Source: Symbiodinium natans
Taxonomy: Eukaryota; Sar; Dinophyceae; Suessiales; Symbiodiniaceae
DNA length: 36,357 nt
Assembly (NCBI GenBank): GCA_905221605.1
Contig: CAJNDS010001077.1
Span: forward strand, 1 to 36,357
Reading direction: 5' to 3'
The translations under genes were made by a program, and so were the position numbers. Positions 17,960-28,607 of the stretch are shown here, piece after piece (position 1 is the stretch's first letter; the number at the start of each line of letters is the position of its first letter). The notes under the pieces are model-generated. The model worked only from the letters and a program-made list of their open reading frames with translations. It did not search any database and was not told the DNA's origin.

Positions 17960-18263
17960 TCTCTCGCAAGAACGACCACGCCATTCCTGCTAAAATGCTG
18001 CTCATGAAAACCAGCACTGCAAACAGGAACAATTCCTGCTGCCATCTTCCTGAACTCAAAGCGTCCAGGGCACCACTGCTTGCTGCAACTGTCTGCTCTG
18101 CCATATGCTGAAGGTTCTGGAGGCTGTTGGCACACACTTCTCGCACAGACATGAAAACCATCATGCTCCATGGAAAAATCTTCGTCCATCCAGCTTGCTG
18201 TAGCATCATCGCACCCTGACTCAGGTGCTCCGCTACCATGTTGAAAAACGTGGTAAACATCAT
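17946..18263 (-). CDS. Copia small ORF 1, membrane-segment protein (105 aa), starting in the LTR
   Basis: This unrecognised frame starts at an ATG 25 nt inside the 5' LTR and reads through the LTR end and the PBS. An alternative in-frame ATG is formed exactly at the LTR/PBS joint (CA from the LTR plus TGG of the PBS). It has a strong C-terminal hydrophobic segment (LFLFAVLVFMSSILAGMAW, about 78-96) and a weaker one near 30-40. No Cys pairs or catalytic motifs. The start inside the LTR requires transcription to begin upstream of 18263. It could be a leader ORF rather than a protein gene. Confidence 0.5.
   Translation of the reverse strand: MMFTTFFNMVAEHLSQGAMMLQQAGWTKIFPWSMMVFMSVREVCANSLQNLQHMAEQTVAASSGALDALSSGRWQQELFLFAVLVFMSSILAGMAWSFLREIDCN
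18227..18238 (-). promoter_or_regulatory. Copia primer-binding site
   Basis: TGGTAGCGGAGC directly follows the 5' LTR on the minus strand with no spacer. TGGTA start and position fit a tRNA 3' end (...UACCA); initiator Met tRNA is the usual Copia primer and is the likely partner here. The host tRNA sequence is not available to confirm it. Confidence 0.7.
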
Positions 18264-18438
18264 GGCTCACTTTTCCTACCACGCTCTAAAGGCAAAACAA
18301 CTTTTCTCGCTTTCGACTCTTGAGCCTAAGCCTCCGGTGTCAAACTCGTTCTGCTCAGACTCAACATGCCTTAGGGCATTTGGTGTCTTTCCTACTGCAC
18401 CCATTCACTGTACCTGGATACATGCTGTACACTTAACA
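18239..18438 (-). repeat. Copia 5' LTR
   Basis: A 200-bp LTR with TG...CA ends, matching 7549-7748. It should hold the promoter. No TATA-like box was convincing. Confidence 0.95.
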
Positions 18439-18443
18439 CTGCC
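18439..18443. repeat. Copia target-site duplication, right copy (CTGCC)
   Basis: Direct repeat of 7544-7548 flanking the right LTR. Confidence 0.9.
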
Positions 18444-19434
18444 TGCGGAGATACGGCTCCAACGGCGTGACGTCACAGACACATCGAAGGGTCTCGATGA
18501 AACTGCGCAAGCTATACTTGGGAAACCAACTTCCAGCATTGAGCCCTTCGAAGTGCCAATCCGCGAGATCGAAAAAACACAACATGGGCGTCGCAGCACT
18601 GAGTCCTGGTTTAATGCCCAGGTTGGTTTTTGACACATCACGAAGAGCAAAATGACGGCTCAAGTGCAAAAGGAGGGCGAAGGCATACAAGGACCACTGA
18701 GGGTGGATCTGGTTCCTAGAACCAAAATCCGTGAGGAGCTCGACTTTTTCCACCATCGACCAAGCCACCAAATGGGACCTGAACTCCCATGGTCGCCCAG
18801 AGAGCAGCACCTGCAGTGTCGTAGATCCAGCCCCAATGATGGTGGCTGCCACCTTAGGAAGCAAGGCCGAAATCGCCACCTCATCCCCAAACGCCTGCTT
18901 CGTCCCAACCTTCAAGACGTAGCCACCGCCAACATCATATCCGAACCTGGTTCTTCCATTGTGGATATACGCCGCAGTGCTGTCCCCCGTGTCATTGAAC
19001 CACACGTGGATCAGGTCCTTGGGGAGGGCCTGGAAGACACCAGCATAGCCCAGATCGGATTTGAAAGCCACCAATCCTGGCTTGGTATTGCGAGCCCTCT
19101 CAGCAATAGCAAAGGCTGCGCCCGCTTCCTGATCCATACCATCAAAGTTCAACGGGGCGGGCAGCATAGGCGTAGCTGGCGGTGCTGGGGGAGGCTCCGG
19201 ATGCACAATGGGATCAGGCACCATTGGCTCCTCCTCGCTTTCTTCAGAGCAGCTGTCCTGGTCTGGGGCACCCAAAACCGGACCAGCCCCAGGTGCATGG
19301 GGATTCTCCCGAAGGACAATTCCAGGGGCTTCATCCCTCTCAGCCTGGTTTGCCACCAAGGCTGGGGGGCGGTGCACAGGATTGCGCTGCTCAAGCTGAG
19401 GATTTTCCCGAAGCACGACTCCAGGATTCCTCAT

Positions 19435-19469
19435 CCCCTGAGCCTGGTTAGCCACCAAGGGCTCAGGGG
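19435..19469. repeat. Hairpin in kinase-like ORF, copy B
   Basis: CCCCTGAGCC ... GGCTCAGGGG stem with an inner TGGT/ACCA stem, matching 1199-1233 in copy A. Confidence 0.7.
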
Positions 19470-19657
19470 GTTGCACGTGTTGTGGCCCGGGCTCAGGAGC
19501 TTGCTCACCCTTCTCCGCCTAGGGGGCGGGGGGTTCACACCAGCAGGCGGCGCTCGCATCTTAGGAGCTGCACCTCTAAGCCGAGCTCTCTCACGCTTGC
19601 CCGGCCGGGCTTTTGAGTACGCCTTAGAGGCAGGGGACTTATGCTTCGGCGGCATAC

Positions 19658-22304
19658 TTAGAAGGCAATCTTAGCTTGCTTGAGCCCAGACTGCTTCGAG
19701 TTTGATTTGGGTTTCGGTTTCGGGAGCACGTTCCGGGCATGTGGTTCCTGACTGGCCGTAGGCTGGAAGAAAGACTTCACACTCCTAACACCAGTGTCAG
19801 TCACCTCCTTCGCCTTTTTGGAACTAGCCGTTGCAACTTTACTCACCTTAGGCTTACAGGGTTGGCCGATCCAAGAGGGAATTTTGCGGACTCCTACCTT
19901 GACCATCCTGTCACACTTGGAACAAACCCACGACACCCCCAAATTAACCCACACGTGGTCAGGGTGAGGGCCCCATGGGGGGGGGTCAGCTGGGACTCCA
20001 AGGCACGGGTGCGAGGACTTAAGGGAGAAGGCATGAATGGGGTCTGTCTGCTGGATATACAGTCCACACTTCGAACATTTAGCAGTCAGGTTAGACGGCT
20101 TCCGACTCCCTTCAACCCAGGCATGCCCAAGCTGTTGTTTACCCGCAATCAAGTTTTCAAGTTGCAGCCGCTTATTAGGTCCCTTCTCCTTTGAAAACTT
20201 TTTCGTTTTGATGACAGCAGAATCACGAACACGAGGCTTCGCCCGAGCTTTCCGCTGGTCCTTATCCGGCCACTGCACCTGAGGGCCCTGGTCCTTGTCA
20301 TAAGAGAGAAGGGCTGCAGAGCGCTTGGCCAACAAGGTGTTGACCTGAGTGATCACAGCATCCAGCTTCTTGATGCTGGACTCATAGAGTGGATCTCTTC
20401 TTTGTTCAGCCGCTTCACCCACCAGGCGGTCGACCAGCTCATTGGCCCGCCTACGCCAGAGTTGGTTGGCACCAAACCGCGCAATGAACTTGGGAACCGA
20501 AAGGTGCGACGCAATCCAAGTGGGGCGGATTCTGTGGGAATGCTCCCTGATTGGCTCAAAAAGATCAGCCGACTGGATGGAAGGTTTCCCCTGGATCCTA
20601 GGGATAATCCCTTTACAATCCATTGTGAGGTCAACATCCCCTTGAGTGTGCTCGGCAACAAATTTAACAGCAGCCGCCTCCGCCCGGAACACCGAAAGCG
20701 GGGTTTGCAAGGTACCAACCGCCGTTGCAATAACAGCGGGTTCAGCATCATCCAGTCTAAAGGCAATTGCAGCCCACGTATAGCGATGAAATCGGACATC
20801 TTTGGATCGGCCTGGGGAGCCATCGGTGGCGAAATAAACCCCTTCTCCACTGATGAGCTGAGATTCATTCCACGCTCCCGTTGTGCGCACCCATTGGCCA
20901 TCGTCAGGGTAGGAGGTAGCCGGGGTCATCCCCCTAGACCACAAGGAGGAAATCGGCCACTCTTTTCTGAATCTTTCAAAAGCAGGAGGCTCTGGGAGGT
21001 TGGTTAGCCACCAGGAACACTCCCATAGCACATGATTCAAAGTTGCAGCGCATCCGCATGTGAGGCAGGTCGCACATGGATCTGCCCGGATTGCACCCTG
21101 CCACACCGCCATGAGCGATGTTTTGTGCTGCGGCGGCAGCCTACATCTAAGCTTTTTGAGCGGGTGCCAATCGATTCCAGTCAAGAGGGGCGAGAGGGAA
21201 TCCTGCTGGGCAATGCGAGTATGCCTCCACCTATCCGTTTCCAAGGCAAGGGAGCACAGTAGATGATGCATGCCGACCTTAGTGGTGATCTGGCATGTGT
21301 CTTCCGGGCATTTCCATGCTGATGCACTGACCGGGGTCCAACCCAAGTCAACCAGGTAACACAGCAGTGCCCCTACTGGACCAGCAGCGCGCTTCCAGGG
21401 ATATTCGGCTTGCTGGTACTCCATCCACATGTCAGGCAGTATGTCATCAAAATGCTGTGTTTGCCTGTCAGGGATAAAACACAGCAACCGGTGGATCGCT
21501 TTGAAGTGCTGGGAGATAATCGTGTAAGCCGGGTCCGGTCTCTTAGGTGCAGCATGGTCGATCGTCAGATCCACCGAACCCAGCGACATGCGCCCCAATT
21601 CATGCGCGAAGGAGGCACGCAGCCAGTGCATCCTTTTGGGAGCAAGTCCAACAGACTCATGGCCATACATGCCCACGGTTTGCACTCCCGCTCTTAAAGC
21701 ACGGACCCTGACAGGTGTCGACTTAACCCGAAGAGTCGAAAGCCTAGCGCAACGCTTAACCCCCTTACCAAACCTTTTCCGGTGCACCGGGATACGTCTC
21801 CTGCGACCAGCAGTGCAATCAATGCCCAAATCCTTGGCAGCATCCTTGATTTGTTCAGACTCAGGAAGGTACCCTTTTAAGGCAGCCTCGACCTTCTTTG
21901 ACGAACACACAAAGGCCGTCTTGCCAATGCTGATGGGAAGTCCAGCTTGCTCTAAGCCCCCCACCACAGCTTTGTACAGCTGCGCTGCCCTGCGCGCAGC
22001 TAGCTCAGGGCTAGCAGCTTCAGTGTCAAAACTAGTGTCATCGACATAAAGGTCAATGGTTTTGGCAAGCCCCGTATTCCATGCCGGGCGTAAGATGCTG
22101 TCGAAGGGGATCTTGCTGAGTCCCGGGGCAAAGGGGCAACCAGCTACCAAGCCCTTCGTCGGCTTGAGAGGCCCAGAGATACACTTTTCAGCACTGATCC
22201 ATCTCGGCGCACTGTAAAGTGAGATTGCAGCATTTAAAATGAGCGGGGGTACCTCAAGGGCAAGGGCCTGGGCCACAAAAGTGTGGTGAGAGACATTTTC
22301 ATAA
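19658..22304 (-). CDS. LINE family 1 copy B polyprotein: RT core to C-terminal zinc sites (5'-truncated)
   Basis: Nearly identical to copy A (a few base changes, for example near 20280 and 21470). Truncation falls just after the first RT catalytic aspartate, so motif A is lost while LYVDDTSFD remains. First in-frame ATG is at 22276 (MAQALALEVPP). From there 872 codons are open: RT palm remainder, zf-RVT-like C-x2-C-x7-H-x4-C, RNase H (FATDGS, TMDCKG, NELVD), and the CSKC and VCSKC sites. Stop TAA is 2 nt before the kinase-like ATG. Catalytically dead as an RT by loss of motif A. It follows copy C's 3' end out of frame. Confidence 0.88.
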
Positions 22305-22319
22305 CCAGGTGAATTTTAC
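22305..22319 (-). repeat. LINE 3'-terminal 15-mer, junction C/B
   Basis: GTAAAATTCACCTGG on the minus strand, followed directly by TTATGAAAATG of copy B's RT. Confidence 0.85.
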
Positions 22320-22686
22320 ACCACAAGCACGAGGCGGCCGTAGGCCTTTGGAGTCACATTGGCTCAGGTGAAACAGTCGGGGGGACACCTACCCTGTGGC
22401 CACAATGGCTCAGGTGAAACAGTCGGTGGAACACCTACCCTATGGTACACAAGCAACTACTGCCGGCTCATCTGCAGGCTGGATCACCACGCCTTAGGCC
22501 TGGTAACACCACTGGCCGTCACACCACCCCTTCTAGCCTGGAGCACCAAGCTTAGGCCGGGTAACACATGCCAGTGGCTCAGCATAGAGGCGCGTATGCA
22601 GTTCCACACCTCAACCCAGGCTGGCCCCAGGGGATATGGTCTGGAGAACCCAAGACCTGACTGACACAACAAGCTTGGGCCCAAGC
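22305..22686 (-). other. 3' UTR of LINE copy C
   Basis: Same repeated units and post-stop palindrome (GCTTGGGCCCAAGC, about 22673-22686) as the UTRs of A and B, ending in the shared 15-mer. Nothing else seen. Confidence 0.8.
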
Positions 22687-24042
22687 CTATTGGTTAGCCA
22701 ATGCAGCAAGGTGAGCCCAATCAGAAAGTCGGCCGTTCATGAGGACCATTTGGATTTCCAAGTTTGCCTTGAGCGCAGCGGGGAGAACCGCAATGATATC
22801 GTTGAGGCAAGGGACCACCGCCTGCCTGCGGAGATACGGCTCCAACGGCGTGACGTCACAGACACATCGAAGGGTCTCGATGAAACTGCGCAAGCTATAC
22901 TTGGGAAACCAACCTCCAGCATTGAGCCCTTCGAAGTGCCAATCCGCGAGATCGAAAAAGCACACATGGGCGTCGCAGCACTGAGTCCTGGTTTAATGCC
23001 CAGGTTGGTTTTTGACACATCACGAAGAGCAAAATGACGGCTCAATTGCAAAAGGAGGGCGAAGGCATACAAGGACCACTGAGGGTGGATCTGGTTCCTA
23101 GAACCAAAATCCGTGAGGAGCTCGACTTTTTCCACCATCGACCACGCCACCAAATGGGACCTGAACTCCCATGGTCGCCCAGAGAGCAGCACCTGCAGTG
23201 TCGTAGATCCAGCCCCAATGATGGTGGCTGCCACCTTAGGAAGCAAGGCCGAAATCGCCACCTCATCCCCAAACGCCTGCTTCGTCCCAACCTTCAAGAC
23301 GTAGCCACCGCCAACATCATATCCATACCTGGTTCTTCCATTGTGGATATACGCCGCAGTGCTGTCCCCCGTGTCATTGAACCACACGTGGATCAGGTCC
23401 TTGGGGAGGGCCTGGAAGACACCAGCATAGCCCAGATCGGATTTGAAAGCCACCAATCCTGGCTTGGTATTGCGAGCCCTCTCAGCAATAGCAAAGGCTG
23501 CGCCCGCTTCCTGATCCATACCATCAAAGTTCAACGGGGCGGGCAGCATAGGCGCAGCAGGCGGTGCTGGGGGAGGGTCCGGATGCACAATGGGATCAGG
23601 CACCATTGGCTCCTCCTCGCTTTCTTCAGAGCAGCTGTCCTGGTCTGGGGAACCCAAAACCGGACCAGCCCCAGGTGCATGGGGATTCTCCCGAAGGACA
23701 ATTCCAGGGGCTTCATCCCTCTCAGCCTGGTTTGCCACCAAGGCTGGGGGGCGGTGCACAGGATTGTGCTGCTCAAGCTGAGGATTTTCCCGAAGCAGGA
23801 TTCCTCATCCCCTGAGCCTGGTTATCCACCAAGGGCTCAGGGGGTTGCACGTGTTGTGGCCCGGGCTCAGGAGCTTGCTCGTCCTGTGGTTCCACCCTTC
23901 TCCGCCTAGGGGGCGGGGGGTTCACACCAGCAGGCGGCGCTCGCATCTTAGGAGCTGCACCTCTAAGCCGAGCTCTCTCACGCTTGCCCGGCCGGGCTTT
24001 TGAGTACGCCTTAGAGGCGGGGGACTTATGCTTCGGCGGCAT
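22687..24042 (-). pseudogene. Kinase-like ORF2 of copy C
   Basis: ATG at 24040-24042 after TAA-gt; the basic Pro/Arg-rich start is intact (here retaining VEPQDEQAPEPGPQ). An 8-nt deletion near 23797 ends the first frame. A second open stretch from 23759 carries GYVLKVG, AFGDE and ALRDVSKTN. A 1-nt deletion near 22962 then falls at the codons of the DFG-like CFFDLADW motif, and the C-terminal frame continues to the TAG at 22687. This copy has the full gene length (about 450 codons if unbroken) and is the best template for the gene's extent. Confidence 0.85.
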
Positions 24043-24044
24043 AC

Positions 24045-27000
24045 TTAGAAGGCAATCTTAGCTTGCTTGAGCCCAGACTGCTTCGAGTTTGATTTGGGTT
24101 TCGGTTTCGGGAGCACGTTCCGGGCATGTGGTTCCTGACTGGCCGTAGGCTGGAAGAAAGACTTCACACTCCTAACACCAGTGTCAGTCACCTCCTTCGC
24201 CTTTTTGGAACTAGCCGTTGCAACTTTACTCACCTTAGGCTTACAGGGTTGGCCGATCCAAGAGGGAATTTTGCGGACTCCTACCTTGACCATCCTGTCA
24301 CACTTGGAACAAACCCACGACACCCCCAAATTAACCCACACGTGGTCAGGGTGAGGGCCCCATGGGGGGGGGTCAGCTGGGACTCCAAGGCACGGGTGCG
24401 AGGACTTAAGGGAGAAGGCATGAATGGGGTCTGTCTGCTGGATATACAGTCCACACTTCGAACATTTAGCAGTCAGGTTAGACGGCTTCCGACTCCCTTA
24501 ACCCAGGCATGCCCAAGCTGTTGTTTACCCGCAATCAAGTTTTCAAGTTGCAGCCGCTTATTAGGTCCCTTCTCCTTTGAAAACTTTTTCGTTTTGATGA
24601 CAGCAGAATCACGAACACGAGGCTTCGCCCGAGCTTTCCGCTGGTCCTTATCCGGCCACTGCACCTGAGGGCCCTGGTCCTTGTCATAAGAGAGAAGGGC
24701 TGCAGAGCGCTTGGCCAACAAGGTGTTGACCTGAGTGATCACAGCATCCAGCTTCTTGATGCTGGACTCATAGAGTGGATCTCTTCTTTGTTCAGCCGCT
24801 TCACCCACCAGGCGGTCGACCAGCTCATTGGCCCGCCTACGCCAGAGTTGGTTGGCACCAAACCGCGCAATGAACTTGGGAACCGAAAGGTGCGACGCAA
24901 TCCAAGTGGGGCGGATTCTGTGGGAATGCTCCCTGATTGGCTCAAAAAGATCAGCCGACTGGATGGAAGGTTTCCCCTGGATCCTAGGGATAATCCCTTT
25001 ACAATCCATTGTGAGGTCAACATCCCCTTGAGTGTGCTCGGCAACAAATTTAACAGCAGCCGCCTCCGCCCGGAACACCGAAAGCGGGGTTTGCAAGGTA
25101 CCAACCGCCGTTGCAATAACAGCGGGTTCAGCATCATCCAGTCTAAAGGCAATTGCAGCCCACGTATAGCGATGAAATCGGACATCTTTGGATCGGCCTG
25201 GGGAGCCATCGGTGGCGAAATAAACCCCTTCTCCACTGATGAGCTGAGATTCATTCCACGCTCCCGTTGTGCGCACCCATTGGCCATCGTCAGGGTAGGA
25301 GGTAGCCGGGGTCATCCCCCTAGACCACAAGGAGGAAATCGGCCACTCTTTTCTGAATCTTTCAAAAGCAGGAGGCTCTGGGAGGTTGCAGCGCATCCGC
25401 ATGTGAGGCAGGTCGCACATGGATCTGCCCGGATTGCACCCTGCCACACCGCCATGAGCGATGTTTTGTGCTGCGGCGGCAGCCTACATCTAAGCTTTTT
25501 GAGCGGGTGCCAATCGATTCCAGTCAAGAGGGGCGAGAGGGAATCCTGCTGGGCAATGCGAGTATGCCTCCACCTATCCGTTTCCAAGGCAAGGGAGCAC
25601 AGTAGATGATGCATGCCGACCTTAGTGGTGATCTGGCATGTGCCTTCCGGGCATTTCCATGCTGACGCACTGACCGGGGTCCAACCCAAGTCAACCAGGT
25701 AACACAGCAGTGCCCCTACTGGACCAGCAGCGCGCTTCCAGGGATATTCGGCTTGCTGGTACTCCATCCACATGTCAGGCAGTATGTCATCAAAATGCTG
25801 TTTTTGCCTGTCAGGGATAAAACACAGCAACCGGTGGATCGCTTTGAAGTGCTGGGAGATAATCGTGTAAGCCGGGTCCGGTCTCTTAGGTGCAGCATGG
25901 TCGATCGTCAGATCCACCGAACCCAGCGACATGCGCCCCAATTCATGCGCGAAGGAGGCACGCAGCCAGTGCATCCTTTTGGGAGCAAGTCCAACAGACT
26001 CATGGCCATACATGCCCACGGTTTGCACTCCCGCTCTTAAAGCACGGACCCTGACAGGTGTCGACTTAACCCGAAGAGTCGAAAGCCTAGCGCAACGCTT
26101 AACCCCCTTACCAAACCTTTTCCGGTGCACCGGGATACGTCTCCTTCGACCAGCAGTGCAATCAATGCCCAAATCCTTGGCAGCATCCTTGATTTGTTCA
26201 GACTCAGGAAGGTACCCTTTTAAGGCAGCCTCGACCTTCTTTGACGAACACACAAAGGCCGTCTTGCCAATGCTGATGGGAAGTCCAGCTTGCTCTAAGC
26301 CCCCCACCACAGCTTTGTACAGCTGCGCTGCCCTGCGCGCAGCTAGCTCAGGGCTAGCAGCTTCAGTGTCAAAACTAGTGTCATCGACATAAAGGTCAAT
26401 GGTTTTGGCAAGCCCCGTATTCCATGCCGGGCGTAAGATGCTGTCGAAGGGGATCTTGCTGAGTCCCGGGGCAAAGGGGCAACCAGCTACCAAGCCCTTC
26501 GTCGGCTTGAGAGGCCCAGAGATACACTTTTCAGCACTGATCCATCTCGGCGCACTGTAAAGTGAGATTGCAGCATTTAAAATGAGCGGGGGTACCTCAA
26601 GGGCAAGGGCCTGGGCCACAAAAGTGTGGTGAGAGACATTTTCATAAAATGCTTTAAGGTCCAAAAGCACCGTTACACCGTGTCTCTTTTTCCGGTACAG
26701 GATCTCATGAGACATTTTACGGCGCAACGCAACATCAAGACTTGATAAGCCCTTCTTAGCGCGGTCCCAGTCTTGGGTGGCGGCATACTTATCAAGCCAT
26801 GCTTTGAAGACCGGCCATCGGAGTTTGGCCCATAAGCGATATGGCACAGGAGTCAGTCCAATCGGTCGCTCCTCATCCTCAGACTTGTTGATGAGAGCGA
26901 CAAGAACAAGAGAAAGTTGGGCCGGGAAACCACCCTGACGTTCCCAAGTGTTGAAGAACGCAGCCAACCTTTCCAATTGCACTGGGGCCAACTTCTGCAG

Positions 27001-28607
27001 CATCTGTACACTCCAACCGTCAGCACCAATGGCTTTCTGGGGCATTTTCTTAATGGCTTTCTCAACCATAGAGCCAGTAATCGGCTGGAGCGTCCTGGCT
27101 TGGGCAACTGCTGCGTGTTGTAACTCGTGCCAATCAATTAAGAGGTTGTCTCCATTGCCTGGCAGAGGCCGCCATACTTCAGCCCAATGTGCCCTGCGTA
27201 TGTGCGGTCGAATTTCAAGGGGAATGTGTCTGTACGGTCTGTCCGGAATCACGTCCACAGACTTAAGAGCCCTATACAGACCTCTCATACCCCCTTTACA
27301 CGCCGCTTCCAGCCATTGACTATAGGCCTCTTCACTCTGCTTGACGGCTTCCTTCAGAGCGGCTCGCCCTTGGAGCCCAATGATGTCAAGAGCTTGCGTG
27401 TGACTTTGAAGGTCATCTGCATCAAGCAGGCATTCCAAGGCTTGGAGAGTGTGTGGTGGCATGTCGATCCAGTGATCGTTCATCCTTGTTCTCGCCTGAG
27501 TGAAGAGCGACATCACTCTGACTTCAGGGTTACTTCCAAGTGCTTTCGAAGTCCAGAGGAGGAAGGATTGCCAAAAGGCCGGCCTCGAGCCTTTCCAAAT
27601 TTTTTCCGGGCTGCTGGTTTTAACAAGGGGAAGGAACGTGTCTTCCAGTTTCCACCCACGACCCGCAGCAGCAGAAAAGAGTTGCTCCTCAACCCCAGCA
27701 CTGAAGGAAGCCCACTCATGGTCAAGTGGTTGGGAGGTATCCCACAAACCACGTGCTTGAGCCTCAGGGAGATGCAACTCATCAGGGCATGATGCGGTTG
27801 GCTCAAGGGAGAATCCCTTCAGTTGCCGGAGAGGCAGGTCCACAACCTCAAGCCTCAGCTCAACGGTAACCGCAGCGTGGGGTTTGAACGGAACGTCCCA
27901 ACAAGGAGTAAGTGTAATGGCCGGCGCTAGACTGGCCGACGCTAACGCATAATCCAAAGTTCCCCCTGTATTGATTGTGGGGCTTGTCGGCACCGCCAAC
28001 CGGCCCTTAACCATGGTAGGGTATCCAAGTCGTAGGAGTTCATCAGGAGGGCAGTTCCAATCACCAAGAACCAGCCAGGGCGTGCTGGTTTGGCTAAGGA
28101 GTCGGGCCCACACCAGACTGGAGGTACAGGTTGACCAGGAGGAGGTCCCAACCCCTAAACCTAATTGAAACCGACACAAACCCTTTGCCATCCAAGAGGA
28201 AAGCCGGGCCAGTCGCCGCATTGCGATGGGAAGGAGCCAGGGTGAGGAGGCCCCCTGAAGATCCTCCCTGGGTCGGTGCAGCAGGGCCCGCCCAAGCTTG
28301 CTTTCCAACAGATTGGAATTTGTTCACCAGGGCTCTGGTGTCTGATTCAGTGACATGTGTCTCCTGCAAAAGCCAAAAGGACTCATCCCGATCCACCAAC
28401 CAAGTTCGAATCTCACTTCGATAGGTGGTGATATTGGCCTGACCAATCAGCAGAAGCTTGCTATCTGACCCCTTTTTACAGAAGCCAGCCAGCACAGCGT
28501 CAACAGCCTCAATCACACCCAGGGTGTCATCCTTGGATTGCTCAAGGAGCTGGCAGATACGGTTCAAAGTCCACTCCGCTAAAGACCCTGTTTCATATTG
28601 ACCGCCA
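24045..28607 (-). pseudogene. LINE family 1 copy C polyprotein: EEP, RT, zf-RVT-like, RNase H, zinc sites
   Basis: Truncated at the 5' side just before the segment GGQYETGS. EEP motifs QETH, GDWN, TLDYALAS and PFKPHAAV are present but split by a 41-nt deletion near 28103 between SGVGPT and LLSQTSTPW. RT motifs DLKAFYENV and YVDD are intact in one 998-codon frame (25312-28308). A 43-nt deletion near 25387, between two GTTG repeats, removes the H-x4-C half of the zf-RVT-like site and shifts frame into RNase H. A 1-nt deletion near 24499 separates RNase H from the C-terminal zinc sites. It is therefore a pseudogene, but shows the full EEP-to-zinc order in one place. Confidence 0.88.

Larger units (their letters stand above)
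7549..18438 (-). mobile_element. Complete Copia-type LTR retrotransposon, 10,890 bp
   Basis: It has 200-bp TG...CA LTRs at both ends that look identical base for base, a 5-bp target duplication, a PBS next to the right (5') LTR, a purine-rich tract next to the left (3') LTR, and minus-strand coding regions in the order small ORFs, Gag-protease, integrase, RT, RNase H. Integrase before RT marks it as Copia/Ty1 (Pseudoviridae). It inserted into the kinase-like gene of LINE copy B. Identical LTRs and open frames indicate a very recent insertion that may still be competent. It is longer than typical Copia elements (about 5 kb), mainly because of the C-terminal Pol extension and the extra ORFs. 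Confidence 0.95.
18439..19655 (-). pseudogene. Kinase-like ORF2 of copy B, main part
   Basis: This starts with the basic MPPKHK... region at 19655, 2 nt after the polyprotein stop. A 13-nt deletion near 19508 (relative to copy C) shifts the frame; the downstream part is open from 19476 to the Copia insertion at 18438. It contains an acidic linker absent from copy A (SCSEESEEEP), then the kinase-like pattern in order: GYVLKVG, AFGDE, ALRDVSKTN and CFFDLADW, all uninterrupted. The last 46 codons lie at 7409-7548. Two independent lesions, deletion and transposon insertion, make it a pseudogene. Confidence 0.85.
7027..22304 (-). mobile_element. LINE family 1 copy B (5'-truncated, split by Copia)
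   Basis: Copy B consists of 22304-19658 (RT to zinc sites), 19655-18439 plus 7548-7409 (kinase-like ORF), and 7408-7027 (3' UTR). It is truncated inside the RT domain just after the first catalytic aspartate motif, so it could not have moved by itself. Copia sits between 7549 and 18438. Confidence 0.85.
22305..28607 (-). mobile_element. LINE family 1 copy C (longest contiguous copy, decayed)
   Basis: It covers part of the EEP domain through the 3' UTR without a large interruption, about 6.3 kb. Compared with A, B and E it has a 41-nt deletion near 28103, a 43-nt deletion near 25387 and a 1-nt deletion near 24499 in the polyprotein, and an 8-nt deletion near 23797 and a 1-nt deletion near 22962 in the kinase-like ORF. 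Confidence 0.88.

Noticed and set aside
24788-25609. 273-codon plus-strand open frame (also 4777-5382 and 20402-21007)
   Set aside because: Antisense shadow of RNase H codons, repeated because the LINE copies are near identical; no domain is recognisable.
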